A stretch of DNA of 6,086 nucleotides from RGIG3009 sp045590415 (GTDB lineage: Bacteria > Bacillota > Clostridia > Oscillospirales > Acutalibacteraceae), in the NCBI GenBank assembly GCA_045590415.1, contig JAZNRA010000121.1, positions 1 through 6,086 on the forward strand. The letters run 5' to 3'. The translations under genes were made by a program, and so were the position numbers. The number at the start of each line of letters is the position of its first letter. Positions within the stretch are counted from its first letter, which is position 1. Below the pieces are notes generated by a model, which was given only the letters and a program-made list of their open reading frames with translations, was not told the origin of the DNA and searched no databases. Below, one piece after another: positions 1 through 5,625 of the stretch.

Positions 1-863
1 TCCATTTCATAGGTAAAGATTTCTTCAAGCGACAAGGGGAGTACGTCTAACAACACGGGGGAAAGGGCAGATAATTGTGCCACCGTTTCCTCGCGGTCAC
101 CGCGCACGATGAGGTTGGCGACGGAACCACGCTTGACAAAATTCAAAATGTTCAAAGCGGCGAGATCTTCTTCACCAAACTCATGATTAAACGCGATCTG
201 CACCTTGAACAGCGAAGTCTTCAAATTGCCGATATCGCTTTCCAAGACCAGTCCACCTTTATGCAAAAGCGCCAGTTGATCGCACGTATCCTCCAATTCG
301 CGCAAGGAATGGGACGTAATGATCGCGGTCGCGCCGCGCTCCAGCACGTCCTCACAGATCAGATTTTTCACTACGTTGCGCATGATCGGGTCAAGTCCGT
401 CAAAGGTCTCATCAAAGAAAATGTATTGCGGGCGGGTGGAAAGCGCCAAAATGGTCGCCGCTTGCCGTTTCATACCTTTAGAAAACGTATTGATCGCTTT
501 TTTGGGATCCAGATTAAACGTTTTGGTAAGCTTTTGAAATCGCATTCTGTCAAAATCAGGGTGAACCGCTGCGTATAAGTCTGCCATACGGTTCATGGAC
601 GAGCCGGCAAGGAAAAATAAACCGTCCGGCACGTACGCGATCTCGCGCTTTTTGCCGGGATTTTCATAGATGGGTTGCCCGTCGATGAGAACCGTACCGG
701 CATCCGGACGGTACACACCGGTGATCGCGCGCAAAAAGGTGGATTTACCGGCACCGTTCGAGCCGACCATACCGTACACACAGCCCTCCGGGATGGTGCA
801 GGAAATGCTGTCCAGTGCGACGAAATCGCCAAATTTCTTCGTTAGGTTTTGCGCCTGGATCAT
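1..863 (-). CDS. ABC transporter ATP-binding protein (YtrB/BcrA-like), 3' end outside window
   Basis: Cytoplasmic ATPase subunit that would power an ABC-2 type exporter; 287 residues are visible and the C-terminus lies beyond the left edge. It starts MIQAQNLTKKFG. The Walker A motif GSNGAGKST is at residues 34-42, a divergent signature FSKGMKRQ at 127-134 (in place of LSGGQ), Walker B with catalytic Glu in YIFFDETFDGLDP at 147-159 (E152), and the H-loop histidine at 185 (TSHS). The usual Q-loop glutamine appears to be replaced by Asp80 (YVPDG). The tail LSLEEIFTYEM is typical of the end of GntR-linked ATPases, so probably only a short piece is missing. The start codon overlaps the GntR stop (ATGA), and an AGAGGTG ribosome binding site lies inside the end of the GntR gene, suggesting translational coupling. 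By analogy with B. subtilis ytrAB and bcrA, a role in cell-wall-antibiotic response or export is inferred; the substrate cannot be told. The permease should be encoded immediately to the left. Confidence 0.93.
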   Translation of the reverse strand, partial: MIQAQNLTKKFGDFVALDSISCTIPEGCVYGMVGSNGAGKSTFLRAITGVYRPDAGTVLIDGQPIYENPGKKREIAYVPDGLFFLAGSSMNRMADLYAAVHPDFDRMRFQKLTKTFNLDPKKAINTFSKGMKRQAATILALSTRPQYIFFDETFDGLDPIMRNVVKNLICEDVLERGATAIITSHSLRELEDTCDQLALLHKGGLVLESDIGNLKTSLFKVQIAFNHEFGEEDLAALNILNFVKRGSVANLIVRGDREETVAQLSALSPVLLDVLPLSLEEIFTYEM

Positions 864-1240
864 AAAGTTACACCTCTTTCTTTATAGATAGTATGAATAC
901 AATCGATGAGTTCTTCCTCGGGGATACCGGCAAGCGCCAGATCATCTGCTAATTGCCGCAACGAATCCAATTTCCGACGCATATGCGCCTGCAATACCTC
1001 GGCTGCGTTTTTGGCCACAAAGCAGCCGATACCGGGAACGGAATAGATAATGCCGCGCGTATCCAAATCGGAATAGGCCTTTTGGATCGTGTTGGGATTG
1101 ATGGACAGCTCCAGTGACAAGCTGCGCACAGAAGGCAACTGTGAGTCCGCGGGTAACAGACCGGTCAGCACCAGCTTCTCCAGTTGCTCAATTAATTGCT
1201 CGTACACGGGCTGCCGTGATAAGGGGTCGATCCGGAACAT
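860..1240 (-). CDS. GntR-family transcriptional repressor, YtrA type
   Basis: A 126-residue regulator consisting of an N-terminal winged helix-turn-helix (about residues 8-75) and a short helical tail (about 80-126). The GntR pattern is clear: PVYEQLIEQL near the start, the recognition region LPSVRSLSLELSINPNTIQK at 35-54, and the wing GIGCFV at 70-75. The tail is too short for the large effector domain of FadR or HutC types; this length and the ABC neighbour define the YtrA subfamily, in which the tail serves dimerisation. The start is set by a strong AAAGGAGG site (1247-1254) 6 bases upstream of ATG. It is first in its operon, and its TGA overlaps the ABC ATPase ATG by 4 bases. A palindromic operator over its own promoter (1276-1302) argues for autorepression that is lifted by an unknown signal, in other YtrA systems often cell-envelope antibiotics. 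Confidence 0.95.
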   Translation of the reverse strand: MFRIDPLSRQPVYEQLIEQLEKLVLTGLLPADSQLPSVRSLSLELSINPNTIQKAYSDLDTRGIIYSVPGIGCFVAKNAAEVLQAHMRRKLDSLRQLADDLALAGIPEEELIDCIHTIYKERGVTL

Positions 1241-1253
1241 ACCTTTCCTCCTT

Positions 1254-1293
1254 TCGGGAAATGTTTACCCGATATAGGTGTACTATGTCGGGT
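1254..1293 (-). promoter_or_regulatory. Possible alternative hairpins in the gntR leader
   Basis: On the minus-strand transcript three short complementary segments follow each other: ACCCGA (1288-1293), TCGGGT (1267-1272) and CCCGA (1254-1258). The middle segment can pair with either the first (6 bp) or the last (5 bp), but not both. The last segment touches the AAAGGAGG ribosome binding site of the GntR gene. This could affect translation initiation, but the stems are short and may be chance or part of extended operator symmetry. Confidence 0.25.
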
Positions 1294-1302
1294 AGTACAC
1301 CT
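1276..1302. promoter_or_regulatory. Perfect palindromic operator for the GntR/YtrA-type repressor
   Basis: A perfect inverted repeat with 10-bp arms AGGTGTACTA and TAGTACACCT separated by 7 bases. It starts three bases inside the end of the -10 box on the transcribed side and covers the predicted transcription start near 1298, an ideal position for repression. The core reads GTGTA-N13-TACAC, which agrees with the YtrA operator form AGTGTA-N13-TACACT as I recall it for B. subtilis. Assignment to the neighbouring GntR protein is inferred from position and this resemblance. Confidence 0.85.
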
Positions 1303-1304
1303 TG

Positions 1305-1333
1305 AGTATAGCAGACCCCTTGACGTCTGTCAA
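1305..1333 (-). promoter_or_regulatory. Strong sigma-A promoter of the gntR-ABC operon
   Basis: Minus-strand -35 TTGACA (1328-1333, perfect) and -10 TATACT (1305-1310, five of six) with an optimal 17-base spacer; predicted start near 1298, giving a leader of about 58 bases. An AAAAATTTTT tract at 1344-1353 falls at about -46 to -55, where a distal UP element would sit. The near-consensus sequence suggests a promoter kept off by a repressor rather than a weak one. Confidence 0.88.
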
Positions 1334-1339
1334 GGGGTC
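1314..1339. repeat. Perfect 11-bp inverted repeat containing the -35 box
   Basis: Arms GACCCCTTGAC and GTCAAGGGGTC are perfectly complementary and enclose a 4-base loop. The -35 hexamer of the gntR promoter spans the loop and inner arm. The repeat starts 13 bases after the tatD stop, so as RNA it would form a stable hairpin at the tatD 3' end, but neither strand has a U-tract directly after it, so it is not a standard intrinsic terminator. It may be a second operator, a transcript-end stabiliser, or a weak terminator for tatD. Confidence 0.75.
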
Positions 1340-1352
1340 GTGGAAAAATTTT

Positions 1353-2120
1353 TCAGAGCGAAATGCCGTAGAGTGCACATGCGTTGTTAACGCCCAAGCG
1401 AAGCACTTCCTCGGTAGAGATACCGCGAATGTCGGCGATGGTCTCTGCCGTAAACCGAATCATGGAAGAATCACAGCGATGACCGCGGTGGGGAACGGGT
1501 GCTAAATACGGTGCATCGGTTTCGAGTAACAACCGATCTTTCGGCACCATCGCCGCAACTTCCACTAACTTGCGGGCATTCTTAAACGTGACCACACCGC
1601 CGATACCGATATACATACCGAGTTTTAGTACTTCTTTTGCCGTTTCAACACTCCCGGAAAAGCAATGTACCACACCGCGCGGCTTGTATTCTTTAAGCAA
1701 AGCTACGGTATCCTCGTGTGCCTCGCGGTCGTGGATGACGACCGGCAGATCCAGCTTGTTAGCCAGTTCCAGTTGACGGCGAAACCACGCTTTCTGCACC
1801 TCGCGAGGGCAGTATTCCTCGTAATGGTAATCCAGCCCGATCTCACCGATAGCAACGACTTTTTCATCTTTTGACAACAGCGCAAGTGTGTCTATGGCGT
1901 CGTTGGCAGCGGTAGCCGCTTCTTCGGGATGAATACCGACGGTGGCATAGAGATGAGGAAAGCGGTGTGCCAGTTCTATCGCCTTTTGCGAACTTTCCGC
2001 GGTGGTAGCGGCTTCGATGATGCCGCAAACGTCGGCGGAAAATAGGTTTTCTAATAGCGCATCGCGGTCCTCGTCAAACGAGCTGTCCAGATAATGTGCG
2101 TGTGAATCAAAAATACGCAT
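1353..2120 (-). CDS. tatD: TatD-family metal-dependent DNase/hydrolase
   Basis: A cytoplasmic TIM-barrel metal hydrolase of 255 residues, the usual length for the family, which includes 3'-5' DNases/exonucleases implicated in DNA repair and turnover. The metal site is complete: H7 and H9 in FDSHAH, E93 in GEIGLDYHYE, H130 in VVIHDRE, H152 in VVHCFSG, and D202 in LLLETDAPYLAP. The conserved HRGHR segment follows. An upstream in-frame ATG at 2130-2132 would add four residues but has no ribosome binding site; GAGGTG at 2125-2130 places the start at 2118-2120. It lies directly downstream of metG, the order found in B. subtilis (metS-yabD), which supports the identification. No promoter fits between the metG terminator and this gene, so expression seems to rely on read-through. 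The exact substrate is not known from sequence. Confidence 0.95.
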   Translation of the reverse strand: MRIFDSHAHYLDSSFDEDRDALLENLFSADVCGIIEAATTAESSQKAIELAHRFPHLYATVGIHPEEAATAANDAIDTLALLSKDEKVVAIGEIGLDYHYEEYCPREVQKAWFRRQLELANKLDLPVVIHDREAHEDTVALLKEYKPRGVVHCFSGSVETAKEVLKLGMYIGIGGVVTFKNARKLVEVAAMVPKDRLLLETDAPYLAPVPHRGHRCDSSMIRFTAETIADIRGISTEEVLRLGVNNACALYGISL

Positions 2121-2124
2121 ACAA

Positions 2125-2130
2125 CACCTC
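2125..2130 (-). promoter_or_regulatory. Ribosome binding site that fixes the tatD start
   Basis: GAGGTG on the minus strand, four bases before the ATG at 2118-2120. It overlaps the alternative upstream ATG (2130-2132), which itself is preceded only by the terminator hairpin, so the downstream ATG is the real start. Confidence 0.8.
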
Positions 2131-2132
2131 AT

Positions 2133-2162
2133 AAAAAACAGGGCGCAGCCGCGCCCTGTTTT
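2133..2162 (-). terminator. Intrinsic terminator after metG
   Basis: Minus-strand hairpin AAAACAGGGCGC-GGCT-GCGCCCTG with T-run TTTTTT; arms pair over 12 bp including the A/T ends (2135-2146 with 2151-2162). It begins four bases after the metG stop. The plus strand also has a TTTT after the stem, so it is nearly bidirectional, but only the minus strand has a gene ending here. Its T-run stops just before the tatD ribosome binding site. Confidence 0.9.
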
Positions 2163-2165
2163 GTG

Positions 2166-4097
2166 TTAATGAATTTGAGCGCCGGGGTTCAGTCCGTCCA
2201 CAAAAATGACTTTTGCGGCATCGCCGTCATCCGCGGCAAGGATCATGCCGCAGCTTTCAACCCCACACAACGTGGCGGGTTTTAAGTTCGCAACGACGAT
2301 AATGGAACGGCCTTTGAGTTCTTCCGGTGTGTACCACAAGGCAATACCGGACGCTACCGTGCGGGGTGTACCGCTGCCGTCATCTAACGTCAGCTTTAAC
2401 AGCTTCTTGGCTTTCTTGATCGGCTCGCAATCCACGATCTTGGCAACGCGAAGATCAATTTTGGCGAATTCGTCAATGGTGATTTCGGGCAAAAACGCCA
2501 CGTTTTCCGCCGCTTCTTCTGCGGCCGCTTTTGCTTTCTGTTCGGCGGCGATCTCAGCCAGTGCCTTTTCCACGTCAATGCGGGCAAAGAGCGGCTCGGG
2601 CGTGCCGACGGTGTACGAATCAACAGCGCCGAAACGGAGGGCGTCGAGATCCAACGCGGTCACGTTCATCTGTGACGCGATCTTGTCTACTGTTTCGGGC
2701 AAGAACGGACGTAAGCAGGTGGCGAGAAGGCGGATGCATTCCAGTAGGTTATACAGCACCGTTTCCAGACGGTCGCGATCTTCCTCGTTTTTCGCGAGCA
2801 CCCACGGGGTGGTCTCGTCAATATACTTGTTGCAACGCTTAGCAAGAGTGAGCACCGTTTGTGCCGCTTCCGCGTTGTGATAGGTGTCCATGAGTTCGGT
2901 ATAACGCTGTACGGTTTGCGCCGCAACCTCCAGCAATTCGCTGTCGGTCTCGCCGCCGGCGACACCGTTTGCCTTTACCGTGCCGCCGAAATACTTATTG
3001 GTCATGGCAATACTGCGGTTGACAAGATTGCCCAGCGTGTTGGCAAGATCCGCATTGTAGAGGTTAAAGAAACTCTCGTAGGTGATGGTGCCGTCCTGCG
3101 CAAAGGGAATCTCGGAGAGAAGATAATACCGTACGGCATCCGTGCCGAATTTATCCGCCAACTCGTCGGCATACAGCACGTTGCCTTTGGATTTGCTCAT
3201 CTTATCCTCACCCGACAACAGCCACGGATGTCCAAGCACCTGCTTGGGTAACGGCAGACCGAGCGCCATCAAGATGATGGGCCAGTAGATGGTGTGGAAA
3301 CGCACGATGTCCTTACCGATCACGTGCAGATCAGCCGGCCAGTACTTGTTATACAGCTCACCGCTGCCGTCGGGATGATACCCGACACCGGTGATATAGT
3401 TAGAGAGAGCATCCAACCATACGTAGGTGACGTGCTTCGGATCAAACGATACCGGAATACCCCAGGTAAACGAGGTGCGAGATACGCACAGATCGGAAAG
3501 TCCCGGCTTTAAGAAGTTGTTGATCATCTCGTTGCGTCGGGAATCCGGCTTGATGAAATCGGGGTTTTCCTCGTAGTATTTGAGCAACTGATCCTGATAC
3601 TTCGACAAACGCAGGAAATATGCTTCCTCGCTTGCATCCACGACCTCGCGGCCGCAATCGGGACATTTTCCGTCTTTGAGCTGTGAGGGGGTGAAGAAGG
3701 ATTCGCAGGGGACACAGTATTTTCCTTCGTATTTACCCTTATAAATGTCGCCCTGCTCGTACAATTTCTTGAAGATTGCCTGTACCGCCGATTCGTGATC
3801 TGCGTCGGTGGTGCGGATAAAGCGATCGTATGAAGTGCCCAGTTTATCCCAAACCTCTTTGATCTGTGCGGCAACGCCGTCTACGTATTCTTTCGGAGAA
3901 ATACCTTGCTCCTCCGCATATTGTTGAATTTTCTGACCGTGTTCATCGGAGCCCGTCAAAAAATGCACATCGAAGCCCTGCATTCGCTTGTACCGCGCGA
4001 TCATATCCGCAAGCACGATATCGTACGCGTTGCCGATATGCGGTTTGCGTGAGGTGTAAGCGATGGCGGTGGTGATGTAAAATTTCTTGTTTTCCAT
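2166..4097 (-). CDS. metG: Methionyl-tRNA synthetase
   Basis: Cytoplasmic class I synthetase charging tRNA-Met with methionine (EC 6.1.1.10); 643 residues. The HIGH-type motif is HIGN at 20-23, the zinc knuckle cysteines are C128, C131, C145 and C148 (CVPC and CPDC), KMSKS is at 299-303 and is followed by KGN, and the anticodon-binding region includes TPWVLAK around W432. An Ala/Glu/Lys-rich linker (about 509-532) leads to a C-terminal OB-fold tRNA-binding domain (about 540-643, IDEFAKIDLRVAKIV), as in bacterial MetRS that dimerise through this domain. The reading frame stays open 63 bases further upstream, but that stretch crosses the promoter; AAAGGAGG at 4106-4113, 8 bases before ATG, fixes the start. 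The predicted leader is only about 25 bases, so there is no T-box or other riboswitch. A terminator follows the stop, then tatD. Confidence 0.98.
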   Translation of the reverse strand: MENKKFYITTAIAYTSRKPHIGNAYDIVLADMIARYKRMQGFDVHFLTGSDEHGQKIQQYAEEQGISPKEYVDGVAAQIKEVWDKLGTSYDRFIRTTDADHESAVQAIFKKLYEQGDIYKGKYEGKYCVPCESFFTPSQLKDGKCPDCGREVVDASEEAYFLRLSKYQDQLLKYYEENPDFIKPDSRRNEMINNFLKPGLSDLCVSRTSFTWGIPVSFDPKHVTYVWLDALSNYITGVGYHPDGSGELYNKYWPADLHVIGKDIVRFHTIYWPIILMALGLPLPKQVLGHPWLLSGEDKMSKSKGNVLYADELADKFGTDAVRYYLLSEIPFAQDGTITYESFFNLYNADLANTLGNLVNRSIAMTNKYFGGTVKANGVAGGETDSELLEVAAQTVQRYTELMDTYHNAEAAQTVLTLAKRCNKYIDETTPWVLAKNEEDRDRLETVLYNLLECIRLLATCLRPFLPETVDKIASQMNVTALDLDALRFGAVDSYTVGTPEPLFARIDVEKALAEIAAEQKAKAAAEEAAENVAFLPEITIDEFAKIDLRVAKIVDCEPIKKAKKLLKLTLDDGSGTPRTVASGIALWYTPEELKGRSIIVVANLKPATLCGVESCGMILAADDGDAAKVIFVDGLNPGAQIH

Positions 4098-4105
4098 GGA
4101 AATGG

Positions 4106-4113
4106 CCTCCTTT
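4106..4113 (-). promoter_or_regulatory. Ribosome binding site that fixes the metG start
   Basis: AAAGGAGG on the minus strand, 8 bases ahead of the ATG at 4095-4097. It rules out the longer reading, whose extra 21 residues would be encoded by the leader and promoter and match nothing at the N-terminus of MetRS. Confidence 0.88.
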
Positions 4114-4128
4114 TTGCATACACCATCT

Positions 4129-4156
4129 ATTTTAACAGATTTTAGTAAAAAAACAA
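4129..4156 (-). promoter_or_regulatory. Probable metG promoter
   Basis: Minus-strand -35 TTGTTT (4151-4156) and -10 TAAAAT (4129-4134) with a 16-base spacer, predicted start near 4122, about 25 bases before the metG ATG. The match is moderate, but it is the best candidate in a short A/T-rich intergenic region and lies back to back with the plus-strand promoter. Confidence 0.6.
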
Positions 4157-4172
4157 GCATTTCTTCACCGAC

Positions 4173-4201
4173 TTGCTTTTTTTCTTAAAAACCCGTATAA
4201 T
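4173..4201 (+). promoter_or_regulatory. Promoter of the pseudouridine synthase-luxS operon
   Basis: -10 TATAAT (4196-4201, perfect) with -35 TTGCTT (4173-4178, three of six) at the optimal 17-base spacing. The predicted start near 4208 leaves a very short leader before GGAGGT (4213-4218) and the ATG. Only 16 bases separate its -35 from the metG -35 on the other strand, so the two promoters could compete for or share a regulator. Confidence 0.78.
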
Positions 4202-4222
4202 ACAACCGCATCGGAGGTGCTT

Positions 4223-5107
4223 ATGAGCGAGATGAAGTTTACCGTCCCGCCGGAATATGACGGGGAATCGGTACAGACCTTTTTGCGGCAATGCCATGGC
4301 TTTTCGTGGCGCATGGTCGTGCGGCTCAAACATACGGAAAACGGAATTACGGTAAACGGACAACTTCGCCGTAGCATCGACCGCATCCGCGTCGGCGAAG
4401 AACTTACGTTGCGCTTGCCGGAGGATGCCATCCGCGTGGAAGAAGCAGATCTTCCGCTGAACGTCGTTTACGAGGACGATTCGCTACTTGTGGTGGACAA
4501 GCCGCCGTATTTGGCGGTACATCCCTCGGCGTTTAAGCCGGAACCGACGCTCGCAAATGCGGTGGTCGGTTATTATGCAAAGCACGGACAGTCGCATGCC
4601 TTTCGGCCTACCAATCGGTTGGATCGCAACACCAGCGGATTGTTATTGACAGCCAAAAACGCTCACGTCGCGTATGCGCTTGCTCATAAAGTGGACAAGA
4701 CCTATCTTGCCATCGTTCTCGGAAAACTGGAGGGCGAGGGCGTGATCGATCAGCCCATCCGTATAAAAGACGGGTGTACCATTACCCGCGAAGTAGGGGA
4801 AGGCGGCAAGGAAAGCCGCACGCACTATAAAGCACTCGCCACCGACGGTGAGATCAGCTTGGTACGGTTGTGGCTGGAAACCGGCAGAACGCATCAGATC
4901 CGCGTGCACATGTCGTGGCTTGGATTCCCGCTTGCAGGGGATACCATGTACGGCACGGACGAAACCGTCTTACCGCGGCATGCCCTGCACTGCGCCGAAA
5001 TGGCGTTTACACACCCTATGACGGGTGAGCGGGTGACACTTCACAGCCCGTTGCCGCCCGATATGAAGGAATGTCTTGTAAAACACGGCTTGGAGGTAAC
5101 GGTATGA
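4223..5107 (+). CDS. RluA-family RNA pseudouridine synthase (RluD-like)
   Basis: A cytoplasmic enzyme that would convert uridine to pseudouridine in rRNA (possibly tRNA); 294 residues. An S4-like RNA-binding region occupies roughly residues 12-65 (SVQTFLRQ, GITVNGQLRR, VGEELTLRLP). The catalytic domain follows from about 80, with VYEDDSLLVVDKPPYLAVHP, the active-site motif NRLDRNTSG with catalytic D134, and GRTHQIRVHM at 221-230. The motif carries Asn where E. coli RluD has His, a variant seen in Bacillota members. The start at 4223 is set by GGAGGT four bases upstream; an in-frame GTG at 4217 lies inside that site and is rejected. The TGA overlaps the luxS ATG (ATGA), implying co-translation. 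Which uridine is modified cannot be decided from sequence, so no gene symbol is given. Confidence 0.93.
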   Translation: MSEMKFTVPPEYDGESVQTFLRQCHGFSWRMVVRLKHTENGITVNGQLRRSIDRIRVGEELTLRLPEDAIRVEEADLPLNVVYEDDSLLVVDKPPYLAVHPSAFKPEPTLANAVVGYYAKHGQSHAFRPTNRLDRNTSGLLLTAKNAHVAYALAHKVDKTYLAIVLGKLEGEGVIDQPIRIKDGCTITREVGEGGKESRTHYKALATDGEISLVRLWLETGRTHQIRVHMSWLGFPLAGDTMYGTDETVLPRHALHCAEMAFTHPMTGERVTLHSPLPPDMKECLVKHGLEVTV

Positions 5108-5562
5108 AACAGATCAAAAGCTTTCAAATCAATCACGATACTCTCACGGAGGGGTTGTATATTTCCCGAACAGATTCAGACGTGGTCACCTACGACCTGC
5201 GTTTTGTCCGTCCCAATACACCGCCGTTTTTGGAGACGGCGGCAATGCACACCATTGAGCATTTGTTTGCCACTTATGTGCGGAGCAGTGAATACGAGGA
5301 TAAGATCGTCTATTTCGGCCCGATGGGTTGCCGCACAGGGTTTTATTTTCTCACGCGCGGTATGAAACACGAAGAGGTTATTCGTCTGACAAAGGAGACG
5401 CTTGACTTTATTGCCGATTTCACGGGAGCCGTTCCCGGTGCCACCAAAATTGAGTGTGGGAACTATTTGGAGCACGACCTTAAAACGGCGCGGAAATACG
5501 CCGCCGCTCAAGCGGATATCCTGCGTGAATGGACCGTGGAGCGGTTGCAATATCCCGCCTGA
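5104..5562 (+). CDS. luxS: S-ribosylhomocysteine lyase (autoinducer-2 synthesis)
   Basis: LuxS cleaves S-ribosylhomocysteine to homocysteine and DPD, the precursor of AI-2 (EC 4.4.1.21), in the activated methyl cycle; cytoplasmic, metal-dependent homodimer. The 152 residues match the family length. The metal site is H49 and H53 in HTIEH (with E52 as catalytic base) plus C118 in ECGNYLEHD; the catalytic Cys is C76 in GPMGCRTGFY. The N-terminal SFQINHDTLTEGLYIS is typical. An earlier in-frame ATG at 5071 lies inside the pseudouridine synthase gene without a ribosome binding site; GGAGGT at 5092-5097, six bases before the ATG at 5104, gives the start. It overlaps the upstream stop by 4 bases. 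No clear terminator follows. Whether AI-2 is used for signalling or LuxS serves only methyl recycling cannot be told; no Pfs (methylthioadenosine/SAH nucleosidase) gene is in view. Confidence 0.97.
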   Translation: MKQIKSFQINHDTLTEGLYISRTDSDVVTYDLRFVRPNTPPFLETAAMHTIEHLFATYVRSSEYEDKIVYFGPMGCRTGFYFLTRGMKHEEVIRLTKETLDFIADFTGAVPGATKIECGNYLEHDLKTARKYAAAQADILREWTVERLQYPA

Positions 5563-5563
5563 T

Positions 5564-5592
5564 TTGCTTTTTCTAACGAAATGTGATACAAT
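5564..5592 (+). promoter_or_regulatory. Promoter of the gene at 5626
   Basis: -35 TTGCTT (5564-5569) and -10 TACAAT (5587-5592) at 17-base spacing, with a TG one base before the -10 (5584-5585) giving an extended -10. Predicted start near 5599. The -35 begins two bases after the luxS stop. It has the same TTGCTT box and following T-run as the promoter at 4173. Confidence 0.72.
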
Positions 5593-5625
5593 AAAGCAAC
5601 TTGATGTAAAAGGAGGTGCCGGATA

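Noticed and set aside
75..578. Plus-strand open frame of 167 residues
   Set aside because: It lies antisense within the ABC ATPase, whose Walker A, Walker B and signature motifs are all intact; it has no recognisable domain and no good ribosome binding site.
2206..2880. Plus-strand open frame of 224 residues
   Set aside because: It is antisense to metG over the linker and C-terminal domain and is low-complexity Ser/Ala/Arg-rich, typical of a shadow frame.
4098..4160. N-terminal extension of metG by 21 residues
   Set aside because: The extension would be encoded by the promoter and leader; a consensus ribosome binding site 8 bases before the internal ATG and family alignment at MENKKFYITTAIAY favour the shorter form.
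4151..4187. Possible terminator hairpin (AAGCA ... TGCTT with poly-A/T flanks)
   Set aside because: The stem is only 5 bp with a 14-base loop, and no gene ends here: it lies between divergent genes. The bases are better explained by the two -35 boxes and their flanks.
4613..4639. NRLD instead of HRLD in the pseudouridine synthase active site as a possible defect
   Set aside because: The catalytic Asp is present and the His-to-Asn variant is a known alternative in the RluA family, so loss of function is unlikely.
5530..5580. Terminator after luxS
   Set aside because: Only 4-5 bp pairings such as GCAA/TTGC are possible before the short T-run; the T-run is better explained as part of the downstream promoter.
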